From: an uncultured Lachnospiraceae bacterium
GTDB lineage: Bacteria > Bacillota_A > Clostridia > Lachnospirales > Lachnospiraceae
Reading direction: 5' to 3'
NCBI GenBank assembly: GCA_947564305.1
Contig: CANOBT010000047.1
Span: 1 to 35,519, forward strand
DNA: 35,519 nucleotides
Position 1 is the first letter of the stretch. Each line of letters opens with the position of its first letter. The notes below the pieces were generated by a model. The model had not been told where the DNA came from, made no database searches, and was given only the letters and a program-made list of their open reading frames with translations. This document shows, one piece after another, positions 14,614-23,785 of this stretch. A program made the position numbers and the translations under genes.

Positions 14614-15498
14614 ATGGAACTTACACAACTGATACAATTTAAAGCAATAGCAGAATGTGAATCTATGACACAGGCTGCTGAAAAAATACACATCTCCCAG
14701 CCGACATTGAGCGCAATGCTGAAACGACTGGAAGGCGAGTTGGAAATGCCCTTGTTTGACCGCAATAAAAATAAGCTGAAACTAAACGAGGCAGGGAAGA
14801 TATTGCTGAAACATACAAATTTAATCTTATCTCAGCTTGACATGGCAAAATCGGAATTAAAAGACTATGCCAAAAGAGATTCCATCATAAAAGTAGGATT
14901 TTGTGATCCCGGCCCAATGTGGTATTTTACGCCAAGATATTCCTACACAAAGCATGAAAAAGAAATGGAACCCAATCTGTATGATGACATTGGGAATGAA
15001 GCGGCATATCTGATAAATGGCAAAAATGATGTCCTGATTTCTTTCCGTCATATCGACCATCCGGATATTATCAGCAGACCGCTCGTACATGAGCATTTCC
15101 TGCTGTCCGTGACGAAAGATAATCCACTGACAAAATTGCGTGAAGTATCCATCAGAGAGCTGAAACCCGCATCGATCCTTCTTCTCTATGTTGGCGGCTC
15201 GTTTTTTCACAGCCAGGAGGCATTTTGGAAAGAGCTAGAGCCAGATACAAAGCTCGAATTATGTGATGATGTTTTCATCTTTAATCAGCTTGTCCGAAAC
15301 AGTGATGTTATCACAACTTCCACAAGAGTATCACAACATTTTCGTATGGATAACACCGACCGTGTCCTTATTCCGGTTACTGATCCAGAATTATCAGTTG
15401 ATTATCATATCGCCTATTTAAGAAGAAACAAGAAGCGTATTCAATTTTTTATTGATTGGATAGAAAAATGCTGTAAAGAAATTGAAAACGATACTTGA
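14614..15498 (+). CDS. LysR-family transcriptional regulator (adjacent to MATE)
   Basis: This 294-residue regulator has a classical N-terminal winged helix: SMTQAAEKIHISQPTLSAML (about residues 18-37) and LEGELEMPLFDR. A substrate-binding-protein-like effector domain follows, with IIKVGFCDPGPMWYF at its start and LLSVTKDNPL in the middle. GGAGGACGATT precedes the ATG. It is divergent from the MATE exporter, its probable target. The effector domain is more distant from typical LysR proteins than the helix-turn-helix. The gene ends about 90 bp before a 48-bp palindrome. Confidence 0.88.
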   Translation: MELTQLIQFKAIAECESMTQAAEKIHISQPTLSAMLKRLEGELEMPLFDRNKNKLKLNEAGKILLKHTNLILSQLDMAKSELKDYAKRDSIIKVGFCDPGPMWYFTPRYSYTKHEKEMEPNLYDDIGNEAAYLINGKNDVLISFRHIDHPDIISRPLVHEHFLLSVTKDNPLTKLREVSIRELKPASILLLYVGGSFFHSQEAFWKELEPDTKLELCDDVFIFNQLVRNSDVITTSTRVSQHFRMDNTDRVLIPVTDPELSVDYHIAYLRRNKKRIQFFIDWIEKCCKEIENDT

Positions 15499-15587
15499 AT
15501 TTATACCCAAATTCATACCTAGGTGAATTGAATCAATTTGTGGTACGCAAGCTACCGGGCGAATTAGTGACTTTCATCCATTAGAAG

Positions 15588-15635
15588 GGGGTTGTTGCAA
15601 AATAGATAAGTAATCATCTATTTCGCAACAACCCC
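15588..15635. repeat. 48-bp palindrome after the LysR gene
   Basis: GGGGTTGTTGC (15588-15598) pairs with GCAACAACCCC (15625-15635). After one mismatch, AAATAGAT (15600-15607) pairs with ATCTATTT (15616-15623), leaving an 8-nt loop. It separates the convergent LysR and oxidoreductase genes. No long T tract follows. It could be a terminator-like element, or a small mobile or insertion-sequence end relic; GTTGTTGCAAA resembles ends of IS6-type elements, but there is no transposase. Confidence 0.55.
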
Positions 15636-15703
15636 TCCCCTGTATCAGACTATCTATTTCCCGACAGCCTCCTTTTTATCATAATTCTACATAAGGATTT
15701 AAA

Positions 15704-18517
15704 TTATACTCTTCCAATCTCCATAAATGCAGTTCGGTCATAACGTCCGGTCAACAAATATGGCACCACTTCATCGGCATTTACTTTTTCTAACAATGTC
15801 ATCTTCTGAATCAATAAATCGTTATTTGCCCATGCACCACCTATAACACTGTTTATTGGCAGCTCCGCCCATGGATCATCCACACTTGATTTAAGCTTTA
15901 ATCCTACATGACCCGGTTCCCAACTATAATATGTATACTCACAAAGATTAGAAATCAGACACGCATTTGTAAAATGACATACGCTATTCTCATCAGGAAG
16001 ATTATCAAACATATAATAAAATCCTCCACCCATTGTTTTTCTCCCTGCCGTTGGCATCTGATACAGTACCGCAGTCATAGGATTATTGTATTCACCCAGT
16101 TTCATAGTAATATCAACCAGTTCTGTTCCACGGCGTGTTACCTGAACGCTTATCTCATCACCATTTTTGCGCATCATGAACTCACCGCCAAGTTTTTTCG
16201 GAATTCCGCTATTATCACGTCCGCACTGCGTTGCCATTTCCGCACCATTTCCGCCAAGGATCAAGCTTATCGTATAGAGCCCCTTCTGCTGCCCATACAT
16301 CGCATAAACTCCTAAGATTGCCTCATAATAATCGTCTGCAAATGTAGGCTCTTTAATATGACATACTGACAAAGTCACAATCGGCATTGGGAACGGTTTC
16401 AGGGGTGGCGGAAGAATACGCGCGATTGCTGCCGGATCTGTCAAATATGCCAGATATACTCCTTCCTGGTTTTTCATCAAATTTACTTTTCCGAAATTTT
16501 CAACATCCTTTTTGGAAGAAACAAATCCCGAAATTCTTCTTTGCTCCGTAAAAAGCATGCGGCCAATTTCATAGCCGGAGCGTGTGGCAGGCGCAATCGT
16601 TCCATCCCTTTTAGCGCTTCCAATCACATGCGCCTCTATCCCTCTTTCCGTCAATTGTTCTGCCAGCGATACATCCGGACGATATCCCAAGGATAAAATA
16701 ACCGCATCTGCTGAAATTGTCACCTCCGTATGGTCTTCCAGTTTTTCCAGAATTACACTGCCTTCTTTTATCTCTTTTAATGCGTGAGACAAATAATATT
16801 TCACTCCTCCTTGACTCAGTCTTCCGCAAACATCTATTACGTTGGTCTGGTTTGCGTTAGGCGCCAGTTTATCCATCATTTCAATCACTGACACCTCATT
16901 TTTTCCTGTGCAAAGAAATTCTGCGGTCTCAAGTCCTGTCTGTCCCCCTCCGATCACAGCGACTTTTTTACCCACAAGTTGTATCTTTTCACCCAAAACT
17001 TCTTCTACGGTATACACCTGCTCACCTTTTACTCCTGGGATTTTTCCTGGGATCACAGCTTTAGAGCCTGTCGCAACTATCACTGCATCCGGCTTTAATT
17101 CTGTAAGGGAATCTGCTGTTGCTTTCGTATTTAGACAAACCTCTACCCCAAACCGCTCAAATTCATTATTATAATAATTTGCGATCCACTGCATACGTTC
17201 TTTTAACGGTGGCTTTTTAGCATAATTAATTGTCCCGCCAAGTTCTGCCTTGTCATCCATTAATACAACCTTTACACCCCTAAGCGCAAGAGTCTGTGCC
17301 GCGCACATTCCCGCAGGACCTCCACCAACTACAACAACCTTTTTTCCTGCTGGTGCCTGCTTTAATTCTCCATATCTCTTTTCTCTTGCAAGCCTCGGAT
17401 TTTGCGAACATTCCGGCGGCATTCCGGCGGCTCCCCATTGTTGCAGACTCTCAAAACATCTCAGACAGTTAATGCATTTACGTAACTCTTTTTCTCTTCC
17501 TTCCTGAACCTTTCTTCCCCAATTCTCATCACACAGCCATGAACGTCCCATTGATACAAAATCTTCAATTCCCTCTTCTAAAAACTGTTCTGCAATCTCT
17601 GGATCACGAATAGAGGATACTCCAATCACCGGAACCTTTACATGATCTTTTACTGCTTTGATCAAATCGCGTCTCCACCCCTGCGGGAAAGAAATAGGCT
17701 CAATACAAGTTGAAGCAGTTTCATAAAGACCTACTGATACATCAATAAAATCCAGTCCTTCTACCTCCAAAGAAACAGCTATCTGTACTCCATCCTGAAT
17801 ATGGATATAATCTTCTGTTACACCTGTTTTATCAAGAAATTCCTCAACGGTCAAACGAATACCTATCGGAAAATCATTTCCACATGCTTTGCGGATTCCC
17901 CAAATAATTTCTTTAACAATCCTTAAACGATTTTCAAAATTTCCTCCATATTCATCCGTTCTTTTATTTGTATATGGTGACAAGAATTGTTGTAGCAAAT
18001 ATCCATGAGCACAATGAATCTCTACTCCGTCGCATCCTGCTTTTTGAACACGTACTGCACCATCCACAAATTGCTGAATTAACTGCTTTACTTCCGCAGT
18101 TTCCAACGCTCTTGTTTCTTGATTCGATACTTTACATGGAATCGCCGAAGCACTTACCACTGGCTGCCCTCCAATAAGTCTGGAAATTCCTTCTCTTCCT
18201 GGGTGGTGAAGTTGAATGAACAACTTGGCACCATGCACATGAACCGCTTGTGCAAGACGTGATAATGGCTCGATATGTCTGTCCTTTGTAACAGAAAGCT
18301 GACGCATCAATCCAGCTCCATGAACATCATTTACACGGGTAATTTCAGGAATAATAAGACCTGCTCCACCAATTGCTCTTGCTTCATAATAAGCAATCAT
18401 TTCTTCACTCGGCGTTCCATCCATCTCTGCCAATCCAATACCCATTGGCGACATCACCAAACGATTTTTTATTTGTACCTTTCCAATCTTTCCAGGATTA
18501 AATATATTTTTATACAT
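15704..18517 (-). CDS. Old-yellow-enzyme/dienoyl-CoA reductase fused to an acetoacetate decarboxylase-like domain
   Basis: This 937-residue cytosolic protein has four parts. First comes an FMN-binding TIM barrel of the 2,4-dienoyl-CoA reductase/OYE type (1 to about 345), with IHCAHGYLLQQFLSP (167-181) and RTDEYGGNFENRL. A 4Fe-4S site uses C348, C351, C354 and C370. FAD/NAD(P)H Rossmann halves show GGGPAG (398-403) and GGGQTG (523-528). The C-terminal domain (about 680-937) resembles acetoacetate decarboxylase, with ILPPPLKPFP, then GIPKKLGGEF carrying K774-K775 where decarboxylases have the Schiff-base lysine. The first three parts are the usual reductase (about 640-670 residues). The fourth is an unusual addition. 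The start at ATG 18517 has GAGAGG at proper spacing; a codon three positions earlier does not. It lies 40 bp after an alcohol dehydrogenase in the same operon. Substrate is not deducible. Confidence 0.88.
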   Translation of the reverse strand: MYKNIFNPGKIGKVQIKNRLVMSPMGIGLAEMDGTPSEEMIAYYEARAIGGAGLIIPEITRVNDVHGAGLMRQLSVTKDRHIEPLSRLAQAVHVHGAKLFIQLHHPGREGISRLIGGQPVVSASAIPCKVSNQETRALETAEVKQLIQQFVDGAVRVQKAGCDGVEIHCAHGYLLQQFLSPYTNKRTDEYGGNFENRLRIVKEIIWGIRKACGNDFPIGIRLTVEEFLDKTGVTEDYIHIQDGVQIAVSLEVEGLDFIDVSVGLYETASTCIEPISFPQGWRRDLIKAVKDHVKVPVIGVSSIRDPEIAEQFLEEGIEDFVSMGRSWLCDENWGRKVQEGREKELRKCINCLRCFESLQQWGAAGMPPECSQNPRLAREKRYGELKQAPAGKKVVVVGGGPAGMCAAQTLALRGVKVVLMDDKAELGGTINYAKKPPLKERMQWIANYYNNEFERFGVEVCLNTKATADSLTELKPDAVIVATGSKAVIPGKIPGVKGEQVYTVEEVLGEKIQLVGKKVAVIGGGQTGLETAEFLCTGKNEVSVIEMMDKLAPNANQTNVIDVCGRLSQGGVKYYLSHALKEIKEGSVILEKLEDHTEVTISADAVILSLGYRPDVSLAEQLTERGIEAHVIGSAKRDGTIAPATRSGYEIGRMLFTEQRRISGFVSSKKDVENFGKVNLMKNQEGVYLAYLTDPAAIARILPPPLKPFPMPIVTLSVCHIKEPTFADDYYEAILGVYAMYGQQKGLYTISLILGGNGAEMATQCGRDNSGIPKKLGGEFMMRKNGDEISVQVTRRGTELVDITMKLGEYNNPMTAVLYQMPTAGRKTMGGGFYYMFDNLPDENSVCHFTNACLISNLCEYTYYSWEPGHVGLKLKSSVDDPWAELPINSVIGGAWANNDLLIQKMTLLEKVNADEVVPYLLTGRYDRTAFMEIGRV

Positions 18518-18557
18518 TCTCCACATCCTCTCTTATTTAAAGTCTCTCTGCATCAAA

Positions 18558-19616
18558 CTAATCTTCCCATGGAGTAACCACAACTTTAATGCATCCAGGT
18601 GTTCTCGTTCCGCTCAATCCAAATGTCTCATAACCCTCTACGATCTTATTTAATGGCACTTTATGGGTCAACGCGAATGACGTATCAAGTTCTCCTTCTT
18701 TAACATTTGCAATCATCTCAGCTATCCCTTCTGCACGCTGGATGCCCATTGCAATCCTAACATTTTTATATATCAATGTATGGAATGGAACCGAGATTGG
18801 ACCACCAAATACTGATACTGTTGAAACCATTCCGCCATATGCAACAATATTGAACGCCGCATCCATCGTTGCCTGATTCCCAGCCGTTTCAATTACAATC
18901 GGAACACCTTTTCCCGTAAGCTGTAACACCTTATTCACCATTTCCGGATCTGTCGCATTTACAATCTCATCCGCAATACCCAAAGCCTTTGCTTTTTCGA
19001 GGCTCGCCTGCTGTCTGGTAATTGCGACCACTCTGCAGTTATATAATTTTTTAAGCAACTCACAAGTACAGAATCCAACCGGACCAAGCCCAATCACCGC
19101 AACAGTATCACCTTTCTGCACACCTGCCTGCTTAATACCAAATAAACCAGTAGCTAACATATCCGGTACAAGAAGTACGTCTTCATCTTTGACGCCTTCG
19201 GGAATCTTATACATACAAGTACGAGAATTGGACACACGAATATATTCCGCCTGTGCTCCATTTTGGAATATACCAAAACCTCCTCCATTCTCGCATCGTC
19301 CTACACGTCCTACCTTACACATATCACATTGACCGCAATAACTTAATGGCGCTACCACGTAATGTTCTCCTTGTTTGTATTGATCCTTTACTGCCTCTCC
19401 GGCTTCAACTACCTCAACACAGAATTCATGTCCTAAGACCAATGGCGCTTTCGCCGGTGCATGTCCCTGAACAATATGTAAATCACTTGTACATATAGCC
19501 GAAACTGTCACTTTTCCGATCACATCATCTGGTTTCTCAATTTTAGGCATGGGTAAATCATCCAAACTAATTGTTTTGTTTCCATGGTACACTAAGCCTT
19601 TCATTGTTTCTTTCAT
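18558..19616 (-). CDS. Zinc-dependent medium-chain alcohol dehydrogenase
   Basis: This 352-residue NAD(P)-dependent MDR dehydrogenase has catalytic zinc ligands C42 and H63-E64 in GHEF. Structural zinc ligands are C94, C97, C100 and C108 in CGQCDMCKVGRVGRC, and the nucleotide loop is AVIGLGPVG. It resembles secondary-alcohol/isopropanol or threonine-type dehydrogenases. AGGAGGAAAGTAAC marks the start. It is the first gene of a two-gene operon with the OYE-decarboxylase fusion and is divergent from a PucR-type regulator. A ketone made by a decarboxylase-like domain could be reduced by this enzyme, as in acetone-isopropanol metabolism. That link is inference from gene order. Confidence 0.88.
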   Translation of the reverse strand: MKETMKGLVYHGNKTISLDDLPMPKIEKPDDVIGKVTVSAICTSDLHIVQGHAPAKAPLVLGHEFCVEVVEAGEAVKDQYKQGEHYVVAPLSYCGQCDMCKVGRVGRCENGGGFGIFQNGAQAEYIRVSNSRTCMYKIPEGVKDEDVLLVPDMLATGLFGIKQAGVQKGDTVAVIGLGPVGFCTCELLKKLYNCRVVAITRQQASLEKAKALGIADEIVNATDPEMVNKVLQLTGKGVPIVIETAGNQATMDAAFNIVAYGGMVSTVSVFGGPISVPFHTLIYKNVRIAMGIQRAEGIAEMIANVKEGELDTSFALTHKVPLNKIVEGYETFGLSGTRTPGCIKVVVTPWED

Positions 19617-19711
19617 GTTACTTTCCTCCTATCATACGAACAATTTAGTGATATTCTTACTTTACACAATAGTAAAAAAAACGACAACATGTCTCAGATA
19701 CGAAAATACAT

Positions 19712-19740
19712 TTGACGATTTGTACTCTGTGCACTATAAT
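19712..19740 (+). promoter_or_regulatory. Promoter of the PucR-type regulator
   Basis: TTGACG (19712-19717), a 17-bp spacer and TATAAT (19735-19740) lie 43 bp before the start codon, which has AAAAGGAG. The opposite strand has only a weak TTGTCG-17-TAAAGT pair for the dehydrogenase operon. That suggests the operon needs activation, plausibly by this regulator. Confidence 0.75.
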
Positions 19741-19782
19741 ATATCCTAATAATTCTATATTGATATAAAAGGAGTTTCTTCT

Positions 19783-21300
19783 ATGTACTTTAAACAATTA
19801 ATTCACTCACTATCTCAGGTTAATACAATAAATGTAATCAATAACACTAACTTTACAGAGTTTTCAGATATCGCTTTCCTAGATGGGCAGACATCGGAAT
19901 ATAATCCCCAAACTCTATATTTAGGTTACATAAAACAATTAGATTCAAACGATACATTACCGATACATTGTATTTTAAGTACAACTGATATATTGGATAA
20001 TTCCTATGAACAAATCGAAGATTTAGCCATTATCGATGAACAATCCCTTTTTTCAATTTTTAACCAAACCAAATTAATACTGGAACAGTCAGAAGGAAAA
20101 GGGTTATATGAAGAGTTGCTTCATACGGCGGAAAAATCTCATAACATACAAGCAGTGGTTAATTCATCAGCAATAAAACTCGGCAATCCATTAATACTTA
20201 TCGATCTTGATTTCAAGGTTATCTCTTATTCCACAATATCTCCCATTACGGACGAACTATGGCGTAAAAACACAGAGAGAGGTTATTGTAGTTATGAATT
20301 CATGAAAACTACTCTATCTATGAAAGAACTACAAAATCCTTCTTACCGTACAGATTCTGTAGAAGTTTCTTGTACTGAATCCCCTTATCGCAAACTTTGT
20401 AATCGCATTTTTTTTCGGGGCGCACATGTTGGTTATGCAATAATGATTGCAAGTGAATCCCGGCTGATTCCTTCTCATTTTTCGATGTTAACAACAATTA
20501 GTCAGGTAATCAGTCAGGTAATAGCTAATGATTCCCCCACTTTATTCCAACAGAAGAGTCAATACCAAAAAGTTTTATACAGTCTCTTAATCGGTGCTTC
20601 TTCTGAGGAACTTTATCCTAAATTGAGTACACTTGCATTCCCGCAAAATATGCTTACTTTGGTCATCAAACCTACCAAATTTTACGGCTCTGAATACATA
20701 AAAGAACATTTAACTACAACTATGCGCCAAAGATTTCCTAATGTTCATATAACTTACCATGATAACTTGATAGTTACACTTTTTCCTTTGATGCAAATGT
20801 CTGAAATCTCAATAGAACAATTAGAATGTATTGATGAATTTGCAAGGCAGGAAAATTTAGAAATAGGTATCTCCAATGCCTTTTCTCATATTGAACATTT
20901 CTGTCACCACTATATACAGGCTAAAGCTGCAATCCAACTTGGAAATCAATTATCAGATAAACAAAGAATTTATAAATATATAGATTATCAATTTTATGAC
21001 TTATTAGCGCAAATACCATCTTCATCTTCTATTGGAAAATATTGTCATCCGGCGTTGGCACTTTTGCGTAAATATGACAATGAGAATAATTCTGATTTAT
21101 ATCATTCATTACAGGCATACTTAGAAAGTGGATGTAATATAAAACTAACCGCCAGCAATTTATTCATCCATAGAAATTCTATGATTTATCGTTTAGAACG
21201 AATCGCAGAAATAGGCCATATTGATATTAAGGATACTAACACTCTTTTCCTTTTGAGAATTTCATATGCAATTGATCATTTTTTAAAACATGATGCTTAA
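19783..21300 (+). CDS. PucR/CdaR-family transcriptional regulator
   Basis: This 505-residue regulator has an N-terminal sensory half and a PucR-type C-terminal helix-turn-helix. In the latter, LYHSLQAYLESGCNIKLTAS is followed by NLFIHRNSMIYRLERI (about residues 445-480). The middle shows GGDEF-like weak similarity typical of the family (LEIGISNAFSHIEHF and HHYIQAKAAIQLG). Such proteins often activate catabolic operons in response to their substrate. It is divergent from the dehydrogenase/OYE-decarboxylase operon (166 bp between starts), so that operon is the likely target. Codon use is more AT-rich than in the neighbouring enzymes. The sensed compound is unknown. Confidence 0.85.
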   Translation: MYFKQLIHSLSQVNTINVINNTNFTEFSDIAFLDGQTSEYNPQTLYLGYIKQLDSNDTLPIHCILSTTDILDNSYEQIEDLAIIDEQSLFSIFNQTKLILEQSEGKGLYEELLHTAEKSHNIQAVVNSSAIKLGNPLILIDLDFKVISYSTISPITDELWRKNTERGYCSYEFMKTTLSMKELQNPSYRTDSVEVSCTESPYRKLCNRIFFRGAHVGYAIMIASESRLIPSHFSMLTTISQVISQVIANDSPTLFQQKSQYQKVLYSLLIGASSEELYPKLSTLAFPQNMLTLVIKPTKFYGSEYIKEHLTTTMRQRFPNVHITYHDNLIVTLFPLMQMSEISIEQLECIDEFARQENLEIGISNAFSHIEHFCHHYIQAKAAIQLGNQLSDKQRIYKYIDYQFYDLLAQIPSSSSIGKYCHPALALLRKYDNENNSDLYHSLQAYLESGCNIKLTASNLFIHRNSMIYRLERIAEIGHIDIKDTNTLFLLRISYAIDHFLKHDA

Positions 21301-21615
21301 ACTATTAACGTATATAAACTTTAAAAGCTATTTTCTTTTACAAACTCTGGCAGTATATCATTATTATATCTACTACCATTCATATCTTATGTAAAGGGTC
21401 TGTCGGTTAATGCCGATTTTTGACCATTTTTAGTCCCAACGAAAAAATCCCTGCTGAAATCAAGGTTTTATCGACCTCTGATTTTCAGGCGAGGATTTTT
21501 TTCTTTTGTCCATATTTATTTTTGGATATTTCATACTGTTTCTTTCCGATAGTACAGGCACAGCAAAAGATAACGGCTCATATATTGATTTAGAAGACAG
21601 AATGGATGTGATAAT
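21301..21615. other. Gene-free boundary region left of the recombinase
   Basis: 315 bp without a credible gene. It contains the strong hairpin at 21442-21502 and TTATGTAAA (21388-21396), which is repeated inverted at 23737-23745 on the far side of the recombinase. No N-terminal half of the substrate-binding protein stump found at 23.8 kb is present here. Confidence 0.5.
21442..21502. terminator. Strong bidirectional terminator hairpin
   Basis: AAAAAATCC (21442-21450) pairs with GGATTTTTT (21493-21501), and inside it GCTGAAATCA pairs with TGATTTTCAGGC with small bulges. T-runs on both strands make it a good terminator for PucR and an insulator for the recombinase unit. Confidence 0.7.
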
Positions 21616-21804
21616 TTGAAAAAGCCAACATATTATCTTTGGCGTGACGATTATTCTTCGCAAGAAGAATATACAAAAATGAAAGAGAAATACACAAGAA
21701 TGGGATTCCGTGTTGTCACATTTAAGGATGGCCCGGCTGAGCGTGATATTCAGGAAGGAATAAAAGCCTTGATCAAAAACCATATTTCGGATTACTGCCG
21801 TTGA
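21616..21804 (+). CDS. Small protein encoded ahead of the recombinase
   Basis: This 62-residue hydrophilic protein (MKKPTYYLWRDDYSSQEEY...) has a mixed helix-strand pattern and ends about 30 bp before the recombinase. It starts with TTG after GGATGTGATAAT, and the recombinase has the same GGATGTGA-type ribosome site, suggesting coordinated translation. Small genes of this sort commonly precede recombinases in clostridial elements. An accessory or directionality role is a guess. I recognise no domain. Confidence 0.6.
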   Translation: MKKPTYYLWRDDYSSQEEYTKMKEKYTRMGFRVVTFKDGPAERDIQEGIKALIKNHISDYCR

Positions 21805-21835
21805 CTTTGGTATAATAAGGAAAGGATGTGAACCT

Positions 21836-23785
21836 ATGAACGCAGGATATGTCCGATTATCCAAAGATGATGACAAGCGGAATTATTCTTCAATCGAAAA
21901 CCAGAAATTAATCATCACTCAATACGCGGCTGAACAGAACCTGGTTATCGACCGTTGGTATGAGGATGACGGATTTTCCGGCTATAAATTTGACCGCCCT
22001 GGTTTTAATCGGCTTATGAAGGATTTAGACAAAGACATTGATACTGTTTTTGTAAAAGATTTTTCCAGATTGGGCAGACATAACGCCAAGATACTGCTTC
22101 TACTGGATGAATTTCAAGAACGAGGCAAACACCTGATCGTTGTGGATGATCATTACGACAGCGAAGTATCAGAGGATGATACGATAGGCATTACGACCTG
22201 GTTTAATGAACGCTATGTCAAAGATACAAGCAAGAAAATCCGTCATGCGTTAGGCGCAAAGCAAAAAGAAGGTACACTTATAACACAGCCGCCATTTGGA
22301 TATAGGAGAACAGGAACAAAGAAAGAAACTTTTGAAATCGTACCAAAAGAAGCGGAATATATCAAATTAATCTACGATTTATATATTCAGGGCTGCGGTT
22401 ACCGGAAAATATCTACTTACCTTACACAGCAAGGCGCTCCTACCCCATCCATGATCCGCAGAGAACGGGAATTGAAAGAAGGAAGAAATACAAATCATCA
22501 TGTCGCCGCCGTTTGGTCTGATGGAATGGTAAAAGATATATTGGATAATGATTTTTATATCGGTACTTTTCGTTTACGGAAAAGAGCCAGAAATACTGTT
22601 CATGGAAAGGACAAGCGTGTCCCGAAAGATGAGCAGTATATTTTTGAAAATCATCATCCGCCAATCATTGACAAAATGACTTATGATCTGGTGCGGGAGC
22701 TAAAGGAAAAGCGTACAAAATCCCGCTATAAAGGCAGTCACGGACAATGGATCGGTTCCGAAATACCGAATCCCTTTGGAAGCTGTCTTTACTGCAAGGA
22801 TTGCGGCAGCAAGCTCACACCCATTGAACGGCAGACTTCGGCCAGAGTACGCAAGTATTACATTTGCAGTACCTATAATACCAAAGGGAGACGTTATTGC
22901 TCAAAGGCACATTTGACCCCCGAACAGGACCTCATGGATGATGTAGTGAAGTACATCCGCATGTGCCGAAACACTCTTTGTGAAATTATAACTACTTATG
23001 ATATGAAAGATTTTGCTGCGGAACAGAAAACTTTGGAAGAAAAATGTGCTTCTATCCAAGAAGATATCGCAGAAGTAAAAAAACAATTGCAAACGCTGTT
23101 TTCTCAAAAAATCAAAGACCTTGCCGGTAATCCTGGTAATGAAGATTTGATCAAGGAAAGCTATGATTCCATACAGCAGGATCTGACGGCACGAATCCAT
23201 GCCCTCGAATTGAAACATGACGAGTTGAAACACAGCAAACCCTCAACTCCTGATGTAAAAGACAAACTGCATACAGCACTTGAAGTTGTAGATGATATTG
23301 TCCAGAAAGGAACCTTGCGCCGCAAAGATATTGAGATTCTAATAGAACGGATTGAGATTGATGAAAATGGTCTGCCGGAAATAGAATTAAAATATGGCTT
23401 ATCCGGACTGGTACATGATAGCGCCGCTGAAGAATTAAACCAACATGAAAAAAAGATCACCCTGGCAACTATGCGTTTAATAAAGGATGATGACAGAGGT
23501 TTTACCTCTGCTAAATATCTTTCAAAACACCTTACAGACATGGGATATTCCAAATCAAACAAATCTGTGCTGCCATATATCACAAAGATGATTGAGATGG
23601 GGATTGTAGAACCTTGCGAAAACAAGCGTAAACCTTATACCATTGTAAAAAGCAAAGCAGAAATCGAGGAAATCATGGCAAATTTTGAGTGTGGCATACC
23701 GTCTGAATATGATATCGATAAATCATATACTAACTATTTACATAATAGTGGTGTCAACAGGCGGCATGCCAGAAATGGTATTTGA
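21836..23785 (+). CDS. Large serine recombinase (TnpX/Tn4451 type)
   Basis: This 649-residue site-specific recombinase has a resolvase domain (1 to about 150) with nucleophile S9 in GYVRLSKDDD and catalytic Arg in DFSRLGR (R78, R81). A recombinase domain (about 160-290, PPFGYRR and WSDGMVKDILDN) comes next, then a zinc ribbon (CLYCKDCGSKL with YICSTYN...RRYCSKAH), a long coiled coil (about 390-480) and a C-terminal tail. Members excise and integrate elements through a Ser-DNA intermediate. The last 12 or so codons (SGVNRRHARNGI) are read from flanking substrate-binding-protein DNA in another frame, so the native C-terminus may be altered or truncated. GGAAAGGATGTGAACCT precedes the ATG. Probably active or recently active. 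Confidence 0.9.
   Translation: MNAGYVRLSKDDDKRNYSSIENQKLIITQYAAEQNLVIDRWYEDDGFSGYKFDRPGFNRLMKDLDKDIDTVFVKDFSRLGRHNAKILLLLDEFQERGKHLIVVDDHYDSEVSEDDTIGITTWFNERYVKDTSKKIRHALGAKQKEGTLITQPPFGYRRTGTKKETFEIVPKEAEYIKLIYDLYIQGCGYRKISTYLTQQGAPTPSMIRRERELKEGRNTNHHVAAVWSDGMVKDILDNDFYIGTFRLRKRARNTVHGKDKRVPKDEQYIFENHHPPIIDKMTYDLVRELKEKRTKSRYKGSHGQWIGSEIPNPFGSCLYCKDCGSKLTPIERQTSARVRKYYICSTYNTKGRRYCSKAHLTPEQDLMDDVVKYIRMCRNTLCEIITTYDMKDFAAEQKTLEEKCASIQEDIAEVKKQLQTLFSQKIKDLAGNPGNEDLIKESYDSIQQDLTARIHALELKHDELKHSKPSTPDVKDKLHTALEVVDDIVQKGTLRRKDIEILIERIEIDENGLPEIELKYGLSGLVHDSAAEELNQHEKKITLATMRLIKDDDRGFTSAKYLSKHLTDMGYSKSNKSVLPYITKMIEMGIVEPCENKRKPYTIVKSKAEIEEIMANFECGIPSEYDIDKSYTNYLHNSGVNRRHARNGI

Larger units (their letters stand above)
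21388..23760 (+). mobile_element. Small serine-recombinase element (boundaries tentative)
   Basis: This cargo-less unit holds a 62-residue protein and a TnpX-type large serine recombinase. Its right side abuts an internal fragment of an ABC substrate-binding protein at about 23757. A 9-bp inverted pair, TTATGTAAA (21388-21396) and TTTACATAA (23737-23745), may mark its ends, but no further symmetry supports this. The true left end is uncertain. The recombinase stop codon lies beyond the proposed right end, inside flanking sequence. Confidence 0.45.

Noticed and set aside
15704..19616. Part of a bile-acid-inducible (bai) operon
   Set aside because: BaiCD/BaiH are OYE-type and bai clusters include dehydrogenases, but the decarboxylase-like fusion and the absence of every other bai gene argue against it.
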